Below are positions 47,493 to 56,215 of a stretch of DNA of 64,000 nucleotides, one piece after another. Source of the stretch: Jannaschia sp. W003 (GTDB taxonomy: Bacteria > Pseudomonadota > Alphaproteobacteria > Rhodobacterales > Rhodobacteraceae); assembly GCF_025144335.1 (NCBI RefSeq), contig NZ_CP083539.1, forward strand, positions 187,501 to 251,500, read 5' to 3'. Under the pieces are notes generated by a model that did not search any database, had not been told where the DNA came from, and saw only the letters and a program-made list of their open reading frames with translations. Each line of letters starts with the position of its first letter. Position 1 is the stretch's first letter. The position numbers were made by a program, and so were the translations under genes.

Positions 47493-47888
47493 ATGCGCCA
47501 CTGGATCGCCGCCGCCCTCCTCGCCCTCGCCACGCCCGCCGCCGCCGATCCGGATGCTGTGCAGGGCGTGATCGACAGCCAGATCGAGGCGTTCCGCGCC
47601 GACGACTTCGCCGAGGCGTTCACCTACGCCGCGCCGATGATCCAGGGCATGTTCGGCTCGCCCGAGCGGTTCGGGCAGATGGTTCGGCAGGGTTACCCGA
47701 TGGTCTGGCGCCCCGGTACCGTCGAGTACGGCCGCTCCGAGGGCGAGGGGCGCATCTGGGCGCAGGAGGTGACGATCGTGGACGGCGCCGGGCAGCCGCA
47801 CCGGCTGCTCTACCGCATGGTGCGGATGGGCGGCGCGTGGCGGATCGCCGGCGTGGAGCTGCTGCGCGCGCCCGACGTGGCGGTCTGA
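47493..47888 (+). CDS. DUF4864-like exported protein
   Basis: A 131-residue protein with a signal peptide (MRHWIAAALLALATPAAA-DP) and a small cystatin/NTF2-like alpha-beta domain: VQGVIDSQIEAFRADDFAEAFTYAAPMIQGMFGSPERFGQMVRQGYPMVW, then strands around GRIWAQEVTIVD and HRLLYRMVRMGGAWRIAGVELL. This matches DUF4864 of unknown function. It is probably periplasmic. AGGGAGA precedes the ATG. A GGGCGGGC-GCG-GCCCGCCC inverted repeat lies after it at 47950-47968. Confidence 0.75.
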   Translation: MRHWIAAALLALATPAAADPDAVQGVIDSQIEAFRADDFAEAFTYAAPMIQGMFGSPERFGQMVRQGYPMVWRPGTVEYGRSEGEGRIWAQEVTIVDGAGQPHRLLYRMVRMGGAWRIAGVELLRAPDVAV

Positions 47889-47990
47889 GCGCGCCCTTCC
47901 CGTCCGTTAACCCCGTCTGAACCGCTCGCCCGGAGGAATCCCGTCTTCCGGGCGGGCGCGGCCCGCCCCTCACAGGCGCGGGGACCGGGC

Positions 47991-50288
47991 ATGAACAAGG
48001 CGATCACCGAGGGAATTCGGCTCATGCCGGAGCCGTGGCTGGACGGGCTGGACGACTGGTCGAACCAGGACGGGCTGCCGGACGACGACAGCTACGCCAA
48101 CCGCACCGACGCGGTGGTGGTGCCGGCCGACCAGGACTTCGGAGGCTGCTGCGAGCTGTCGAAGACGCTCGACACTCAGAAGATCCGCTACATGGTGCGC
48201 ACCCCGGTGGAGCCGGGCTGCTACCTGCGCGTCTCGGCGCGGGTGAAGGCGGTCTCGGGGCCGCTGCCGCGGGTGCGCGCCGCGGCCTTCCCGGTGGGCG
48301 CGGACGGTGCGGGCGTCGCCGGCCTGCCGCAGGGCGCGGCGGAGGTGCAGCTGATTGCCTACGGCGAGGTGGTCGAGGTCTCGGGCATCGTCGGAATCGG
48401 CGCGCGCGGCGGCGTGGACGTGGCCTGGGACGACCGGGTGCGCAACGCCCACGTGGGCCTCGACCTCTCGGGGCCGAACGGCGGCGTCGTGCGGATCGAC
48501 GACATCCGCGTCGAGGACGTGACCGGCGCCTTCCTGCGCGACATGATCGCGGTGGCGGACGTGCGCGACTACGGCGCGCGGGGCGACGGGCTGGCGGACG
48601 ACACGGCCGCGTTCCGCGCCGCCGACGCCGCCGCGCGCGGGCGCACGCTGCTAGTGCCCGAGGGCCGCTACCGGATCACCGACGACCTTTCCCTCGGCAG
48701 CCCCGTGCGCTTCGTGGGCACGCTCGACATGCCCGCCTCGAAGCGCCTGTCGCTGGTGCGCTCCTACGACCTGCCCACCTACATCTACGCGTTCGGGGGC
48801 GACCAGGAGGGGCTGGAGCGGGCGGTGCAGGCGCTGTTCGACTTCACCGACCACGACACGCTCGACATGTGCGGGCGCCGGGTGGAGCTGACGCGCCCCC
48901 TCGACGTGCAGGGGGTGGTGGGCGACAAGACCACCTACGCCAACCAGCGCAAGATCCGGAACGGCCAGATCCACGTGGTGGGCGGCGCGGCCTTCGACAC
49001 CGACACGTGGTCCGAGTCCTGCTCCTACTCGCCTTCGGCCCCGCGCGAGCTGCGCAACGTCGCGCAGGTCAGCGCGATCGAGGTGGGAAGCCTCGTGACC
49101 GCCTCCACGGGCGTGGGCCGCGAGGTCTACGTCTCGGGCAAGAGCGTGTCGGGCCAGAAGCTCTACCTCAGCCAGCCGCTCTGGGGGGCGCCCGCGTCGC
49201 AGACCTACACCTTTCGGCGCTTCCGCTACGCGTTCGACTTCTCGGGCTGGGCGAACCTCCAGCGCTTCACGCTGCAGGACATCGAGTTCCTGCTCGCCGA
49301 CAAGGCCAGCGGCATCCTGCTGCCGCCCGTGGGGCTGATCTTCCACGTGAAGGACTGCTTCTTCACCGGGCCCAAGGACCGCGGCCTCACCTCGCACGCC
49401 GAGGGCTGCCAGGGGATGCTGATCGACCGCTGCCAGTTCCTGAGCACCGAAGGCGGGCAGGACGTGGGCGCGCGGCACACGATCGGGTTCAACGTCAACA
49501 AGAACGACTGCAAGATCCGCAACAACCGGGCGGTGAAGTTCCGCACTTGGGCGGTGATGGCCGGCTCGGGGCACATCGTCACCGGCAACCACTTCTTCCA
49601 GGGCGACAACACGTCCTTGGGCTCGCGCACCGCCGGCATCGTGTTCGCCGAGGCGCAGGCCAAGACGGTGTTCCAGGCGAACTACGTGGACAACTGCACG
49701 ATCGAGTGGACCAACGAGTACGACCCCGTCCCCGCGTTCGCTTCGGAGCTGAGCTTCGGCGGCCTGCAGATCCTAGGCAACATCATCTTCTCGTCGAACG
49801 TGCCCTCCAGCTTCGCGCCGCTGCGCATCAAGCCCTTCGGCGCGGGGCACTACATCAACGGCCTCACGGTGGTCGGAAACACGTTCAAGACCATCAAGGG
49901 CGAGGCGCTCTCGCGGGTCGACAAGGTGGACACCTCGCGCGCCGATCTCGACCACGGGCGCTACGCCGACGTCGCGTTCCACTCCAACACCTTCCACTCG
50001 GTCACCCGGCAGGCGCAGAACCCGGTAACCGTGCCCCTGGTCCAGAGCAGCCCGGACGCGACCTGGGACCTCGACCTCACCGACTACCTGCCCTTCGGCG
50101 GCGAGGCGCGGGTGGTGCAGGCGGTGCTCCCCGAGGGGCGCATCCGCGACGCGGACAACGCGACAGTCTGGGACATGCCGTACGCCGCCGGCAAGCAGGG
50201 CTCCGACCGGCAGACCGTGCGCATCAGCTGGCGCAAGCCGGTGAAGGGCAAGGTGTTCGTGACCGCGCGCTGCGACGCGCCGACCTGA
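47991..50288 (+). CDS. Large right-handed beta-helix protein (pectate-lyase-3/GH28-related)
   Basis: A 765-residue protein. The N-terminal domain (1-180) carries ADQDFGGCCELSKTLDTQKIRYMVRTP and a jelly-roll-like stretch. The pectate-lyase-3 signature VRDYGARGDGLADDTAAF is at about 191, and the parallel beta-helix runs to about 690 with ladder-like Asn turns (IRNNRAVKF, GNHFFQGDN, VGNTFKTI). A small C-terminal beta domain closes it. The fold suggests polysaccharide binding or cleavage, but the substrate is unknown. There is no signal peptide or RTX repeat, so export is unexplained. I recall similar proteins with the same N-terminal domain in other roseobacters. Confidence 0.72.
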   Translation: MNKAITEGIRLMPEPWLDGLDDWSNQDGLPDDDSYANRTDAVVVPADQDFGGCCELSKTLDTQKIRYMVRTPVEPGCYLRVSARVKAVSGPLPRVRAAAFPVGADGAGVAGLPQGAAEVQLIAYGEVVEVSGIVGIGARGGVDVAWDDRVRNAHVGLDLSGPNGGVVRIDDIRVEDVTGAFLRDMIAVADVRDYGARGDGLADDTAAFRAADAAARGRTLLVPEGRYRITDDLSLGSPVRFVGTLDMPASKRLSLVRSYDLPTYIYAFGGDQEGLERAVQALFDFTDHDTLDMCGRRVELTRPLDVQGVVGDKTTYANQRKIRNGQIHVVGGAAFDTDTWSESCSYSPSAPRELRNVAQVSAIEVGSLVTASTGVGREVYVSGKSVSGQKLYLSQPLWGAPASQTYTFRRFRYAFDFSGWANLQRFTLQDIEFLLADKASGILLPPVGLIFHVKDCFFTGPKDRGLTSHAEGCQGMLIDRCQFLSTEGGQDVGARHTIGFNVNKNDCKIRNNRAVKFRTWAVMAGSGHIVTGNHFFQGDNTSLGSRTAGIVFAEAQAKTVFQANYVDNCTIEWTNEYDPVPAFASELSFGGLQILGNIIFSSNVPSSFAPLRIKPFGAGHYINGLTVVGNTFKTIKGEALSRVDKVDTSRADLDHGRYADVAFHSNTFHSVTRQAQNPVTVPLVQSSPDATWDLDLTDYLPFGGEARVVQAVLPEGRIRDADNATVWDMPYAAGKQGSDRQTVRISWRKPVKGKVFVTARCDAPT

Positions 50289-50367
50289 CCGCGCGGTGGG
50301 GCCGGGGAGCGCTGGACGCCCCCCGGCCCGCTTCCTAGGGTGCGCCCGAATCGGGAGGAGCACCGCG

Positions 50368-51231
50368 ATGGCGTTCGGCAAGACGATCCGCACCTGGCAC
50401 GAGGGCCGCTGGCACGACGGCGACGTGATGGTGATGCGCGCGGCCGACCACGGCATGTGGCAGGGCTCCAGCGTGTTCGACGGCGCGCGGCGCTTCGAGG
50501 GGGTGATGCCGGACCTAGACCGCCACTGCGCCCGCGTGGTGCGCTCCGCCGAGGCGATGATGATCCGCCCCACCCTGTCGGCGGTCGAGATCGAGGCGAT
50601 CGCGCGCGAGGGGCTGGAGGGCTTCGCGCCCGGCGAGGCGGTCTACGTGCGGCCCATGTTCTGGGCGATCCACGGCTCCGACGTCGGCGTCGCGCCCTCG
50701 CCCGAGGAGACCGGCTTCGCGCTGTGCCTCGAGACGGTCCCGATGCCCGCGCCCGAGGCCGCCACCACGCTCACCCGCACCCGCTTCCGCCGCCCCGTGC
50801 TGGAGGACGCCGTGTGCGACGCCAAGGCGGGCTGCCTCTATCCCAACAACGCCCGGATGCTGGTCGAGGCGCGCGCCAAGGGCTTCGGCAACGCGCTGGT
50901 GGCGGACGCCCTGGGCAACGTCGCCGAGAGCGCGACCTCGAACGTGTTCGTCGTGCGCGACGGCGTGGTGCTGACGCCCGTGGCCAACGGCACCTTCCTC
51001 GCCGGCATCACGCGGGCGCGCCACATCGAGAACCTGCGCGCCGACGGCGTGGAGGTGCGCGAGGCGGTGCTGTCGTTCCGCGACGTGGAGGAGGCCGACG
51101 AGGTGTTCCTGTCGGGCAACCTCGCCAAGATCACCCCCGTGACCGCCTTCGACGACCGTCGGTACCAAGTCGGCCCCATCACCCGCCGGGCGCGCGAGCT
51201 CTACTGGGACTGGGCGCTGTCGGCGGCATGA
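50368..51231 (+). CDS. Class IV PLP aminotransferase (branched-chain aminotransferase-like)
   Basis: A 287-residue class IV fold PLP enzyme, most like branched-chain aminotransferases or aminodeoxychorismate lyases. The likely PLP lysine is Lys153 in DAKAGCLYPNNARMLVEA; other features are HGMWQGSSVFDGARRF, VAESATSNVFVVRDGVV and NGTFLAGITRARHI. Class IV members switch easily between D-amino-acid, branched-chain and aminodeoxychorismate chemistry, so the substrate is open. GGGAGGAG precedes the ATG. The next gene overlaps by four bases. Confidence 0.85.
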   Translation: MAFGKTIRTWHEGRWHDGDVMVMRAADHGMWQGSSVFDGARRFEGVMPDLDRHCARVVRSAEAMMIRPTLSAVEIEAIAREGLEGFAPGEAVYVRPMFWAIHGSDVGVAPSPEETGFALCLETVPMPAPEAATTLTRTRFRRPVLEDAVCDAKAGCLYPNNARMLVEARAKGFGNALVADALGNVAESATSNVFVVRDGVVLTPVANGTFLAGITRARHIENLRADGVEVREAVLSFRDVEEADEVFLSGNLAKITPVTAFDDRRYQVGPITRRARELYWDWALSAA

Positions 51232-52340
51232 CCGCGCCGCGGCGCGAGCCGCCGCTCCACCGCACGGGGCCGCGGCCCGCGGCGCCGCGCCCGCCGCCGA
51301 CGCGCCGGCGCGGGTGGGTCCGGACGCTGCTGCGCACGCTGCCGACGCTCCTTACGCTTGCCGCCCTCCTCGCGGCCCTCGCCACGAACCCGTTCGCCGC
51401 GCCCTGGGCGGAGCGCGAGGGCCGCGCGCTCGCTCTCGCGCTGGAAGGGGCGGTGCGGCGCACCGCGTCCGAGGCGTGGATCGCCGGCGCCCTGGGCGAG
51501 GCCGTCGCCGCCGGGGACGCCGAACGCGCCGCGATGCTGCTGGAGCTGGCCGCCGACCTCGGGCGCCCCGTGGACGCCGCCGCGCGCGCCGGGGCCGAGG
51601 CGCTGATCGCGCGCGAAGCCGGCGCGCTCGCCACCGCCACGTCCTGCGCCGCCTGCATGGCCGACGCCGCGCGGTGCCGCTCGGCCGCCGAGATCGCCGC
51701 CTGTGCGGTGCCGTTCGAGCTGTCCCCGCTGGGCGACCTGAACGCCCTGCGCCGCGCCGGGGTGACCTGGGCCGAGGGCGCCGAGGTGGACCGGCTCGAC
51801 GTGGCGCTGGCCCTCGTGGGGCTGGGGGCGACCGGGGCGCTGCTGGCCTCGGGCGGCGGCAGCGCGGCGGTGAAGGCGGGCGCGGGGCTCCTGCGGCTCG
51901 CCCGGCGCATGGGCACGCTGACCCCTGCGCTCACCCGCCAGCTCGACCTGCCGGTGGCGTGGGGGCGCCTGCCCGCCTTCGCCGCCGGGCGCGCGACGCT
52001 GGACGAGGTGACCGACGCTGCCCGCCTCGCGGCACTGGGGACGCTCGCCGCCGACATGAGCCGCGTGCGCCGCGCCACCTCCACGGCGGACGCCTTGCGC
52101 CTCGCGGCCCTCGTGGACGGCCCCGAGGATGCCGCCCGCCTCGCCCGCGTGGCCGAGGCCATGGGGCCCCGCACCGCGCGCACCGCCGCCGTCCTCGGCA
52201 AGGGGCGCCTGTTCCGCGTTACGGTGCGGCTCACCCGCGCCGCCGCGGGCACGCTCGCGCTCCTGTGGCTCGCGGGCGTCCAGCTCCTGTGCGCCGCCGC
52301 GGCGTGGCTCGGGGGGCGGGTGCTGCGCGCCGCGCTCTGA
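51228..52340 (+). CDS. Membrane protein of unknown function with a four-cysteine cluster
   Basis: A 370-residue Ala/Arg-rich protein. A basic proline-rich N-terminus is followed by a membrane helix (about 34-52), a helical periplasmic-looking region, a second hydrophobic stretch (about 186-205) and a C-terminal hydrophobic end (about 340-368). A cysteine cluster (140, 143, 150, 159) in CAACMADAARCRSAAEIAAC could bind metal or form disulfides. No family was recognised. Its ATG overlaps the aminotransferase stop (ATGA), so the two are expressed together. Confidence 0.6.
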   Translation: MTAPRREPPLHRTGPRPAAPRPPPTRRRGWVRTLLRTLPTLLTLAALLAALATNPFAAPWAEREGRALALALEGAVRRTASEAWIAGALGEAVAAGDAERAAMLLELAADLGRPVDAAARAGAEALIAREAGALATATSCAACMADAARCRSAAEIAACAVPFELSPLGDLNALRRAGVTWAEGAEVDRLDVALALVGLGATGALLASGGGSAAVKAGAGLLRLARRMGTLTPALTRQLDLPVAWGRLPAFAAGRATLDEVTDAARLAALGTLAADMSRVRRATSTADALRLAALVDGPEDAARLARVAEAMGPRTARTAAVLGKGRLFRVTVRLTRAAAGTLALLWLAGVQLLCAAAAWLGGRVLRAAL

Positions 52341-52407
52341 CGCGGGCGCGGTGGACAGCCCCCCGCCCGCCCGCCATGGTGCGCCGGCGAGGATGCGGGG
52401 AGGCACG

Positions 52408-52863
52408 ATGCGCAAGTTCCTGGTGGTGCTGGACGACAGCCGCGAGTGCCTCAACGCCATGCGCTTCGCCTCCATGCGCGCCGAGAAGACCGGCGGCGGC
52501 GTGGAGGTGCTCTCGGTGATCCCGCCCGACGAGTTCCGCCACTGGATCGGCGTGGGCGAGGTGATGCGCGAGGACGCCCGCGAGCGCATCGTCGCCCACT
52601 TCGAGGTGTTCGCGAAGTGGATGCGCTCGAAGCACGGCGTGGAGCCGAACCTCGTGATCCGCGAGGGCGTGCCCGCCGAGGAGATCCTGGCCCAGGTCCG
52701 CGAGGACCCGCAGATCGGCGTGCTCGTCCTCGGCGCGGCGCCCGAGCGCGGCGACCCCGGCCCCCTCGTCACCCAGCTTTCCAAGGCCTCCGGCACCCTG
52801 CCCGTTCCCCTGACGATCGTGCCCGGCACCCTCACCCGCGAGCAGCTCGAGGCGATCAGCTAG
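52408..52863 (+). CDS. Universal stress protein (UspA family)
   Basis: A 151-residue UspA-fold protein. It starts MRKFLVVLDDSRECLNAMRFA with the family's first strand and acidic pair, and VLVLGAAPERGDPGPLVTQL near residue 110 is the usual nucleotide-binding strand-loop, here without the full G-x2-G-x9-G-S/T motif. Usp proteins help in stress survival; this subgroup is common in Rhodobacteraceae. GGGGAGG precedes the ATG; an in-frame ATG 15 bases earlier is less well placed. Confidence 0.85.
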   Translation: MRKFLVVLDDSRECLNAMRFASMRAEKTGGGVEVLSVIPPDEFRHWIGVGEVMREDARERIVAHFEVFAKWMRSKHGVEPNLVIREGVPAEEILAQVREDPQIGVLVLGAAPERGDPGPLVTQLSKASGTLPVPLTIVPGTLTREQLEAIS

Positions 52864-53008
52864 GCCCCGGGCGCCGTCCCCCGCTATCCGATAGCCCTTC
52901 GCTCCCGGCGTTCCGGGCGCTAGCGTCCCCCCCCGACGGCGCATCCCGGGGGGAACCACTCCGCCCCCGGGCGCGTCCCCTAACCGCCACCATCCGAGGA
53001 CCGCCGCC

Positions 53009-54520
53009 ATGCTCCGACCCCTCCTCGCCGCGCTCGCGCTCGTCGCCGCCGCCGCGCTCGCGACCGCGCCCGCCACGGCGCAGGTCCGCCTCGACGCCCC
53101 GTTCGACCCCGGCGCGCTGGACCGGCAGGAGGTGCGGATCATGCAGGCCGCGCTGACCCTCGCGGGCAGCTACGACGCCTCCATCGACGGGCTGTGGGGC
53201 GCGGGCAGCCGCGAGGCCCTCGCCCGGTTCCAGGACCGGTTCGGCCGGGGCGACGTGGTCACCTGGGACACCGTGAAGCGCCTGCTCGACGCCTACGAGC
53301 GCGAGCGCCGGGCCAGCGGCTGGCAGGTGGTGTCGCGCCGCGACGCGGGGGTCTGGCACCTGCGCCCCGAGGCGATCCTGCGCCGCGACGAGACCGCCGA
53401 GGACATCCGCTTCGCCACCGAGGACGCCGGGCTGATCCTGCTCGTCAGCACCTCGCCCGAGCGCCCGCGCGAGATCCACGACGCCGTGCTCGCCGACCGC
53501 CAGCGCGGCGCCGAGCCGCTGGAGCGCGAGGCCCCGGGCCTGCTGGTCACCGGCGCCAAGCTGCGCGGCGGGCGCAACGCCTACGTGCGCTCCGACAGCT
53601 ACGACGGCGGCGCGCGCTGGCTGACCCACGTGATCGTGGCCGACGACGCCAACCTCGCCCGCGCGCTCCTGATCCTCTCCAGCGTCTCACGCGAGCCCTA
53701 CGCGAACCTTGCGGTGGGGCCGGACGGCACGCTGGCCGACCTCCTGGGCGCCTCGGGGCGCGCGCCCGAGAGCCCCGTCGCCGAGCCGGGCGGCGAGGGC
53801 TTCGCCGTGGCCGCCGTGGGCTCCGTTCTCGGCGGCCTCATGGACGGCTCGCTCGAGCGCACCGAGCGGCGCGTCGAGCAGGCCCTACGCGCCGAGGAGG
53901 AGCGCCGCGAGGCGGAGCGCGCGGCGCGCGAGCGCGAGCGCGACCTCGCCCTGCCGCCGCCCGCCGCGGAGCCCGAGCGCGTGTTCGCCACGGGCTTCTA
54001 CGTGAACCCCTCCGACATCCTCTCCACCGAGCCCATGGCCAACGCCTGCCGCGCCATCGGCGTGCAGGGCGGGCCCCTCCTGCGCCGCGTTGCCGTGGGC
54101 CAGGGCTTCGCGGTGTTCACCGCCGACGGGGGCCGCTCGGGGCCGTGGCTGCGCCTCGCGCCCGAGGCGCCCGCCGAGGGCACCCCGGTCTCGGCGGTGT
54201 CGTTCCGCCCCGGCAACGGCGCCCTGCGCGAGGCGCGCGGCCGGGTCGGCGCGCGCCGCGCCAACGAGCTGGTCGATCACTCCGCCGTGCTGCGCGGCAA
54301 CGGCATCGCCGGCACGCCGCTGATCGGCGACGACGGCCGCGTGGTGGGCACCGTGCGCCCCGGCGAGATCGACGCGATGGTCGGCGTCGAGCGGGCCGTG
54401 GACTGGCTGCGCGACAGCGGCATCGACTTCGCCACCGATGCCCGCCCCTCGGCGGCGGTGCGCGGCGCGGTGCCCGAGGAGGTGCGCGGCGCCGTGGTGA
54501 CGCTCGACTGCCGCGACTGA
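53009..54520 (+). CDS. Exported peptidoglycan-binding and trypsin-like protein with degenerate catalytic serine
   Basis: A 503-residue exported protein. After a signal peptide (cleaved near ATAQ) comes a PG_binding_1-like domain (VRIMQAALTLAGSYDASIDGLWGAGSREALARFQ, about 45-80). A conserved alpha-beta domain follows (about 100-235), then a helical Glu/Arg-rich linker (about 275-315). The C-terminal region resembles trypsin-like peptidases: the segment GNGIAGTPLIGDDGRVVG has the strand pattern of the G-x-S-G-x-P serine loop, but no serine is at the catalytic position. It is probably an inactive, binding-only protein. Location is periplasmic. Confidence 0.65.
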   Translation: MLRPLLAALALVAAAALATAPATAQVRLDAPFDPGALDRQEVRIMQAALTLAGSYDASIDGLWGAGSREALARFQDRFGRGDVVTWDTVKRLLDAYERERRASGWQVVSRRDAGVWHLRPEAILRRDETAEDIRFATEDAGLILLVSTSPERPREIHDAVLADRQRGAEPLEREAPGLLVTGAKLRGGRNAYVRSDSYDGGARWLTHVIVADDANLARALLILSSVSREPYANLAVGPDGTLADLLGASGRAPESPVAEPGGEGFAVAAVGSVLGGLMDGSLERTERRVEQALRAEEERREAERAARERERDLALPPPAAEPERVFATGFYVNPSDILSTEPMANACRAIGVQGGPLLRRVAVGQGFAVFTADGGRSGPWLRLAPEAPAEGTPVSAVSFRPGNGALREARGRVGARRANELVDHSAVLRGNGIAGTPLIGDDGRVVGTVRPGEIDAMVGVERAVDWLRDSGIDFATDARPSAAVRGAVPEEVRGAVVTLDCRD

Positions 54521-54525
54521 GGCTC

Positions 54526-54559
54526 CGCGGCGGCCTCCGCGGGGGCCACCGCGCGTTTT
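54526..54559 (+). terminator. Possible terminator after the protease-like gene
   Basis: Arms CGCGG-x-GGCC and GGCC-x-CCGCG with one mismatch, followed by CGTTTT. The T run overlaps the Irr-like box, so either reading could be incidental. Confidence 0.4.
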
Positions 54560-54573
54560 AGAACGGTTCCAGA
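54557..54573 (+). promoter_or_regulatory. Candidate Irr box (ICE motif) upstream of nfuA
   Basis: TTTAGAA-CGG-TTCCAGA against the Irr consensus TTTAGAA-N3-TTCTAAA: the left half is perfect and the right half matches five of seven. It sits immediately before the -35 box of nfuA. Irr is the haem/iron-status regulator of many alphaproteobacteria and controls Fe-S assembly genes. Confidence 0.55.
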
Positions 54574-54576
54574 ACC

Positions 54577-54606
54577 TTGACTCCCCCGGGCCGGCTCCGC
54601 ACATAG
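54577..54606 (+). promoter_or_regulatory. Candidate sigma-70 promoter of nfuA
   Basis: TTGACT (54577-54582), an 18-base spacer and ACATAG (54601-54606), 24 bases before the nfuA ATG. The Irr-like box ends three bases upstream of the -35. Confidence 0.5.
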
Positions 54607-54629
54607 AGGGCCGACCCGGAGGCGTCCCC

Positions 54630-55190
54630 ATGTTCATCCAGACCGAGACCACCCCGAACCCCGCCACGCTCAAGTTCCTGCCCGGACAGAGCGTGCTCGA
54701 CAGCGGCACCGCGGACTTCCCCACCCCCGAGAGCGGCGCGCCCTCGCCCCTCGCCCGCCGCGTGTTCGGCGTGGACGGCGTCTCGGGCGTGTTCCTCGGC
54801 GGCGACTTCGTGACCGTGACCAAGGACGAGGGCGTGGCCTGGGACCACGTGAAGCCCGCGATCCTCGGCGCCATCATGGAGCACTTCCAGTCCGGCGAGC
54901 CGGTCATGGAGGGCGCGATGGAGGCGGCCCACGGCTCGAACCACGACGAGGCCGACGACGCGGTCGTGGGCCAGATCAAGGAGCTGCTGGACACCCGCGT
55001 GCGCCCTGCCGTGGCGCAGGACGGCGGCGACATCACGTTCCATGGCTTCGACCGGGGCGTGGTGTACCTGCAGATGCGCGGCGCCTGCGCGGGCTGCCCC
55101 TCGTCCACGATGACCCTGAAGATGGGCATCGAGAACCTCCTGCGGCACTACATCCCCGAGGTGGTCGAGGTGCGCCCCGTCGGTGTCTGA
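54630..55190 (+). CDS. nfuA: NfuA-type Fe-S cluster carrier
   Basis: A 186-residue Nfu protein. The Nfu_N domain begins MFIQTETTPNPATLKFLPG; the C-terminal NifU-like domain has the cluster-binding Cys153-x2-Cys156 in MRGACAGCPSSTMTLKMGIE. It passes 4Fe-4S clusters to target enzymes. The stop overlaps the GTG of tsaB by eight bases. The upstream box suggests control by iron or haem status. Confidence 0.95.
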   Translation: MFIQTETTPNPATLKFLPGQSVLDSGTADFPTPESGAPSPLARRVFGVDGVSGVFLGGDFVTVTKDEGVAWDHVKPAILGAIMEHFQSGEPVMEGAMEAAHGSNHDEADDAVVGQIKELLDTRVRPAVAQDGGDITFHGFDRGVVYLQMRGACAGCPSSTMTLKMGIENLLRHYIPEVVEVRPVGV

Positions 55191-55794
55191 CCGACTGACA
55201 CTGGGCTTCGACACGGCGGCCGCGCATTGCGCGGCCGCTCTCGTGTCGGGGGACCGCGTCGTGGCCGAGGGCTTCGAGGCGATGGCGCGCGGCCAGGCCG
55301 AGGCGCTGTTCCCGCTGCTGGACGGCCTCCTGCGCGAGGCCGGGGCGGCGTGGGACGACCTCCACGCCCTCGGCGTGGGCGTCGGCCCCGGCAACTTCAC
55401 CGGCATCCGCATCGCCGTGGCCGCGGCCCGGGGGCTGGCGCTGGGCCTCCGCATCCCCTGCGAGGGGGTGAGCGCCTTCGAGGCCCTCGCCCCGGACGAG
55501 GACACCCCCGTCGCCGTGGCCGCCCCGCGCGGCGCCATGCACGTCGGCTGGCGCGGCGGGCAGATGCTGCTGGAAGCGGGCGCCCCCTGGCCAGAGGGCT
55601 GGCCCCGCCGCGCCGCGGGCGCCGCGGTGAACGGCATCGAGGCGGTGCCGGCCCGTCCCCTCGCCCAGTCCATCGCCCGCATCGCCGCCGCGCGCGCCGC
55701 GCCCGGGCGCCCCCGGCCCGCGCCGCTCTACGGGCGCGAGGCCGACGCCCTGCCCCGCTCCGACCCGCCGCCGCGGATCATCCCGGATGCCTGA
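55183..55794 (+). CDS. tsaB: TsaB, tRNA t6A biosynthesis protein
   Basis: A 203-residue ASKHA-fold protein (YeaZ). It forms a complex with TsaD and TsaE for threonylcarbamoyladenosine synthesis at A37. Visible are LTLGFDTAAAHCAAALV, AEALFPLLDGLLREAG, and GVGPGNFTGIRIAVAAARGLALGL, which is diagnostic. The C-terminal part is shorter than in E. coli, as usual in alphaproteobacteria. The start is GTG inside the end of nfuA; the stop overlaps rimI by eight bases. Confidence 0.93.
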   Translation: MSDRLTLGFDTAAAHCAAALVSGDRVVAEGFEAMARGQAEALFPLLDGLLREAGAAWDDLHALGVGVGPGNFTGIRIAVAAARGLALGLRIPCEGVSAFEALAPDEDTPVAVAAPRGAMHVGWRGGQMLLEAGAPWPEGWPRRAAGAAVNGIEAVPARPLAQSIARIAAARAAPGRPRPAPLYGREADALPRSDPPPRIIPDA

Positions 55795-56215
55795 CGCGGC
55801 GGCGTGGGCCGCGCTCCACGCCCGCTGCTTCCGCGGCCCCGAGCGCTGGAGCGAGGCCGCGATCCGCGCCGCCCTCCACGACCCCCTCGGATTCGCGGCT
55901 GGAGACGACGACGCCTTCGCCCTCGGCCGCGCGGTGGCGGGCGAGGCGGAGCTGCTGACCCTCGCCGTCGCCCCCGAACGCCGCCGCGAGGGCCGCGCCC
56001 GCGCGCTTCTCGCCGCCTTCGAGGACGCCGCCCGCGCCCGGGGCGCCGCCGAGGCGTTCCTGGAGGTGTCCGAGGCGAATGCCCCCGCCCGCGCGCTCTA
56101 CGTCGCATCAGGCTGGCGCGAGGCCGGGCGGCGCCGCGGCTACTATGCGGGCACCGATGCGCTGGTGCTGCGCCGGGTGCTCGGCGGGGACGCGGCGCCC
56201 GGAACATCCGGTTGA
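55787..56215 (+). CDS. rimI: RimI-like ribosomal-protein alanine N-acetyltransferase
   Basis: A 142-residue GNAT protein placed directly after tsaB, the usual site of rimI. Motif A is LLTLAVAPERRREGRARALLAAFEDAARARGA; then FLEVSEANAPARALYVASGWREAGRRRGYY, typical of RimI. In E. coli RimI acetylates the N-terminus of ribosomal protein S18. Context and motifs agree. Confidence 0.85.
   Translation: MPDAAAWAALHARCFRGPERWSEAAIRAALHDPLGFAAGDDDAFALGRAVAGEAELLTLAVAPERRREGRARALLAAFEDAARARGAAEAFLEVSEANAPARALYVASGWREAGRRRGYYAGTDALVLRRVLGGDAAPGTSG

Noticed and set aside
47950..47968. GGGCGGGC-GCG-GCCCGCCC as a terminator of the DUF4864 gene
   Set aside because: The arms are perfect, but no T run follows and GC-only inverted repeats are common in this genome; it is mentioned with the gene only.
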